The position numbers and the translations under genes are program-made. Shown piece after piece: positions 60,301 through 64,000 of a DNA stretch of 64,000 nt. Within the stretch, counting starts at the first letter, position 1. Every line of letters begins with the position of its first letter. Location: positions 13,994,587-14,058,586 of the forward strand of contig OX246743.1 of assembly GCA_945910005.1 (NCBI GenBank). Direction: 5' to 3'. Source of the DNA: Isoperla grammatica (lineage: Eukaryota > Arthropoda > Insecta > Plecoptera > Perlodidae). The notes under the pieces were generated by a model that ran no database searches, was not told the DNA's origin, and saw only the letters and a program-made list of their open reading frames with translations.

Positions 60301-62055
60301 GTTGCATGTAGTTGCTCTCATGTCACTGACTTAGCGCAGGGTTTATCAAGTACAGTCACCTTCACAAGCGAGGAAACATGCGTTGTCCTAATATGTTGCA
60401 TGTAGTTGCTCTCATGTCGCTGACTTAGCGCAGGGTTTATCAAGTACAGTCACCTTCACAAGCCAGGAAACATGCATTGTCGTCATATGTTGCATGAAGT
60501 TGCTCTCATGTCACTGACTTAGCGCAGGGTTTATCAAGTACAGTCACCTTCACATGCGAGGAAACATGCGTTGTCTTCACATGTTGCATGTAGTTGCTCT
60601 CATGCCACTGACTTAGCGCAGGGTTTATCAAGTACAGTCACATTCACAAGCGAGGAAACATGCGTTGTCCTCATATGTTTCATGTAGTTGCGGTCATGTC
60701 ACCGACTTAGCGCAGGGTTTGTCACGTACAGTCACCTTCACAAGCGAGGAAACATGCGTTGTCTTCATATGTTGCATGAAGTGGCTTTCATAACACTGAC
60801 TTAGCGCAGGGTTTATCAAGTACAGTCACCGTCACAAGCGAGGAAACATTCGTTCTCTTCATATGTTGCATGTAGTGGCTCTCATGTCACTGACTTAGCG
60901 CAGGGTTTATCAAGTACAGTCACCTTCACAAGCGAGGAAACATGCATTGTCGTCATATGTTGCATGAAGTTGCTCTCATGTCACTGACTTAGCGCAGGGT
61001 TTATCAAGTACAGTCACCTTCACATGCGAGGAAACATGCGTTGTCTCCACATGTTGCATGTAGTTGCTCTCATGTCACTGACTTAGCGCAGGGTTTATCA
61101 AGTACAGTCACATTCACAAGCGAGGAAACATGCGTTGTCCTCATATGTTTCATGTAGTTGGGGTCATGTCACCGACTTAGCGCAGGGTTTATCACGTACA
61201 GTCACCTTCACAAGCGAGGAAACAAGCGTTGTCTTCATATGTTCCATGTAGTTGCTCTCATGTCACTGACTAAGCGCAGGGTTTATCAAGTACAGTCACC
61301 TTCACAAGCGAGGAAACATGCGTTGTCCTAATATGTTCAAGAAGTGGCTTTCATGTCACTGACTTAGCGCAGGGTTTATCAAGTACAGTCACCTTCACAA
61401 GCGAGGAAACATGCGTTGTCATCATATGTTGCATGTAGTTGCACTCATGTCACTGACTTAGCGCAGGGTTTATTACGTACAGTCACCGTCACAAGCGAGG
61501 AAACATGCGTTGTCTTCATATGTTGCATGTAGTTGCTCTCATGTCACTGACTTAGCGCAGGGTTTATCAAGTACAGTCACCGTCACAAGCGAGGAAACAT
61601 GCGTTGTCCTCATATGTTGCATGAACTGGCCTTCATGTCACTGACTTAGCGCAGGGTATATCACGTATAGTAACTTTCCCAAGCGAGGAAACATGCGTTG
61701 TCTTCATATGTTGCATGTAGTTGCTCTCATGTCACTGACTTAGCGCAGGGTTTATCACGTACAGTCACCGTCACAAGCGAGGAAACATGCGATGTCTTCA
61801 TATGTTGCATGTAGTTGCTCTCATGTCACTGACTTAGCGCAGGGTTTATCAAGTACAGTCACCTTCACAAGCGAGGAAACATGCGTTGTCCTAATATGTT
61901 GCATGTAGTTGCTCTCATGTCACTGACTTAGCGCAGGGTTTATCAAGGTCAGTCACCTTCACAAGCGAGGAAACATGCATTGTCTTCATATGTTGCATGT
62001 AGTTGCTCTCATGTCACTGACTTAGCCCAGGGTTTATCAAGTACAGTCACCGTCA
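51352..62055 (+). repeat. Higher-order unit A2, 10704 bp
   Basis: Shares the A-type private variants with A1 (gcgaggggttt about 51790, gcattagttgc about 54295, caagagagg about 56045, aagttgctctcatgtcacta about 56360). A one-monomer gain lies near 52.0-52.2 kb, where the tcacatttacaagcg and gggattatc pair is repeated. Confidence 0.8.
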
Positions 62056-64000
62056 CATGCGAGGAAATATGCGTTGTCTTCATATGTTGCATGTAGTTGC
62101 TCTCATGTCACTGACTAAGCGCAGGGTTTATCATGTACAGTCACCTTCACAAGCGAGGAAACATGCGTTGTCTTCATATGTTGCATGTAAATGCTCTCAT
62201 GTCACTGACATAGCGCAGGGTTTATCAAGTACAGTCACCTTCACTAGCGAGGAAACATGCGTTGTCCTAATATGTTCAAGAAGTGGCTTTCATGTCACTG
62301 ACTTAGCGCTGGGTTTATCAAGTACAGTCACCTTCACAAGCGAGGAAACATGCATTGTCCTAATATGTTCAAAAAGTGGCTTTCATGTCACTGACTTAGC
62401 GCAGGGTTTATCAAGTACAGTCACCTTCACAAGCGAGGAAACATGCGTTGTCTTCATATGTTGCATGTAGTTGCTCTCATGTCACTGACTTAGCGCAGGG
62501 TTTATCAAGTACAGTCACCGTCACAAGCGAGGAAACATGCGTTGTCTTCATATGTTGCATGTAGTTGCTCTCATGTCACTGACTTAGCGCAGGGATTATC
62601 AAGTACAGTCACCTTCACAAGCGAGGAAACATGCGTTGTCTTCATATGTTGCATGTAGTTGCTCTCATGTCACTGACTTAGCGCAGGGTTTATCAAGTAC
62701 AGTCACATTTACAAGCGAGGAAACATGCGTTGTCTTCATTGGTTGCATGTAGTTGCTCTCATGTCACTGACTTAGCGCAGGGTTTATCAAGTACAGTCAC
62801 CTTCACAAGCGAGGAAACATGCGTTGTCTTCATATGTTGCATGTAGTTGCTCTTATGTCACTGACTTAGCGCAGGGTTTACCAAGTACAGTCACCTTCAC
62901 ATGCGAGGAAACATGCGTTGTCTTCATATGTTGCATGTAGTTGCTTTCATGTCACTGACTTAGCGCAGGGTTTATCACGTACAGTCACTTTCACAAGCGA
63001 GAACACATGCGTTGTCTTCATATGTTGCATGTAGTTGCTCTCATGTCACTGACTTAGCGCAGGGTTTATCACGTACAGTCACTTTCAACAGCGAGGAAAT
63101 ATGCGTTGTCTTCATATGTTGCATGTAGTTGCTCTTATGTCACTGACTTAGCGCAGGGTTTATCAAGTACAGTCACCTTCACATGCGAGGAAACATGCGT
63201 TGTCTTCATATGTTGCATGTAGTTGCTCTCATGTCACTGACTTAGCGCAGGGTTTATCACGTACAGTCACCGTCACAAGCGAGGAAACATGCGATGTCTT
63301 CATATGTTGCATGTAGTTGCTCTCATGTCACTGACTTAGGGCAGGGTTTATCAAGTACAGTCACCTTAACAAGCGAGGAAACATGCGTTGTCCTAATATG
63401 TTGCATGTAGTTGCTCTTATGTCACTGACTTAGCGCAGGGTTTATCAAGTACAGTCACCTTCACATGCGAGGAAACATGCGTTGTCTTCATATGTTGCAT
63501 GTAGTTGCTCTCATGTCACTGACTTAGCGCAGGGTTTATCAAAAACAGTCACCTTCACAAGCGAGAAAACATGCTTTGTCTTCATATGTTGCATGTAGTT
63601 GCTCTCATGTCACTGACTAAGCGCAGGGTTTATCACGTACAGTCACCCTCACAAGCGAGGAAACATGCGTTGTCTTCATATGTTGCATGTAGTTGCTCTC
63701 ATGTCACTTACGTAGCGCAGGGTTTATCAATTACAGTCACCTTCACAAGCGAGGAAACATGCGTTGTCCTAATATGTTCAAGAAGTGGCTTTCATGTCAC
63801 TGACTTAGCGCAGGGTTTATCAAGTACAGTTACCGTCACAAGCGAGGAAACATTCGTTCTCTTCATATGTTGCATGAAGTTGCTCTCATGTCACTGACTT
63901 AGCGCAGGGATTATCAAGTACAGTCACCTTCACAAGCGAGGAAACATGCGTTGTCTTCATATGTTGCATGTAGTTGCTCTCATGTCACTGACTTAGCGCA
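62056..64000 (+). repeat. Higher-order unit B2, cut by window end
   Basis: Starts with catgcgaggaaatatg at 62056 and shares the B-type variants (caaggtcagtc about 61945, tgtaaatgctc about 62187). Two monomers, including the catgaactggcc type, are missing near 63.26 kb compared with B1. The array continues beyond the window. Confidence 0.75.

Larger units (their letters stand above)
11432..64000 (+). repeat. Satellite array, 94-bp monomer, roughly 560 copies, open at right end
   Basis: From 11432 to the end, every stretch I followed is a head-to-tail repeat of a unit of about 94 bp. The unit runs from acagtcaccttcacaagcg through catatgttgcatgtagttgc to tgacttagcgcagggtttat. All copies lie in one orientation, and I found no inversion and no inserted element. 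Common variants are 92-93 bp: one has tgttcaagaagtggc in place of tgttgcatgtagttgc. Others carry catgaactggcc, tgtttcatgtagttgcgg, cattggttgcatg, ttcgttctc or gcgagaaaacatgcg. The copy number is length divided by monomer size. Stops recur in all plus frames of the consensus (in atgtag, cactga and acttag) and in many minus positions, so the short frames inside it are not genes. Family not recognised; the role may be centromeric, subtelomeric or heterochromatic. Confidence 0.97.

Noticed and set aside
12590..63897. Dozens of plus-strand reading frames of 70-137 codons inside the array, with recurring residues such as VACSCSHVTDLAQG
   Set aside because: They are translations of the 94-bp satellite in rotating frames, opened only where a stop is lost by a single change. 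They have no start context, no domain and no independent constraint.
11432..64000. CRISPR-like array
   Set aside because: There are no unique spacers between repeats; the monomers are contiguous and the genome is eukaryotic in character.
11432..64000. CENP-B box in the satellite monomer
   Set aside because: No TTCG....A..CGGG pattern is present in the consensus or in the variants I examined.

Overview
This window looks like nuclear DNA of an invertebrate animal. The coding pieces are short, interrupted by small GT-AG introns, and come mostly from animal-type transposable elements: PIF/Harbinger, CACTA/Tnp2-like, BEL/Pao, and Myb/SANT-like or BEN-domain exons. Several copies of one retroposon-like repeat lie between them. 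A marine invertebrate is my inference; nothing here fixes the phylum. I see no rRNA or tRNA gene, no operon and no prokaryotic gene organisation. Layout 1 (1-11431) is a mosaic of old mobile elements. On the minus strand it holds a spliced two-exon fragment of an uncharacterised protein (390-1129), a Myb/SANT-like DNA-binding exon (2497-2771), a BEN-like terminal exon (3600-3866), a charged coiled-coil reading frame (4481-4930), an arginine-rich reading frame (5273-5659), a broken CACTA-type transposase (5798-6890) and a BEL/Pao Pol remnant (7367-7835). On the plus strand it holds a small Harbinger transposase relic (3124-3312) and a nearly intact three-exon Harbinger transposase (9824-11091) with all three acidic catalytic residues. 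A repeat family with a conserved tail (gagacgttaagccc followed by short ATCA-like runs) occurs at least eight times. A short foldback element sits at 1809-1952, and tracts rich in CCTAGG/AGGCCT occur between genes. Layout 2 (11432-64000, continuing past the window end) is one uninterrupted head-to-tail satellite array with a monomer of about 94 bp, roughly 560 copies by length, all in one orientation and with no foreign insertion that I could see. Diagnostic monomer variants recur in the same order, which shows a hierarchy: 94-bp monomers, segments of about 3.0 kb used twice per unit, higher-order units of about 10.5-12 kb, and an A/B alternation of those units with a period of about 22.6 kb. 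Length differences between units are close to whole numbers of monomers, as expected from unequal exchange. The many short plus-strand reading frames inside the array are by-products of the repeat and are not annotated as genes. The parts do not form a pathway. The left 11 kb is a transposon graveyard with one transposase that may have been active recently, and it abuts a large, recently homogenised satellite domain that could be centromeric, subtelomeric or other heterochromatin. The higher-order organisation of that satellite is the most notable thing in the window; I do not recognise the family.
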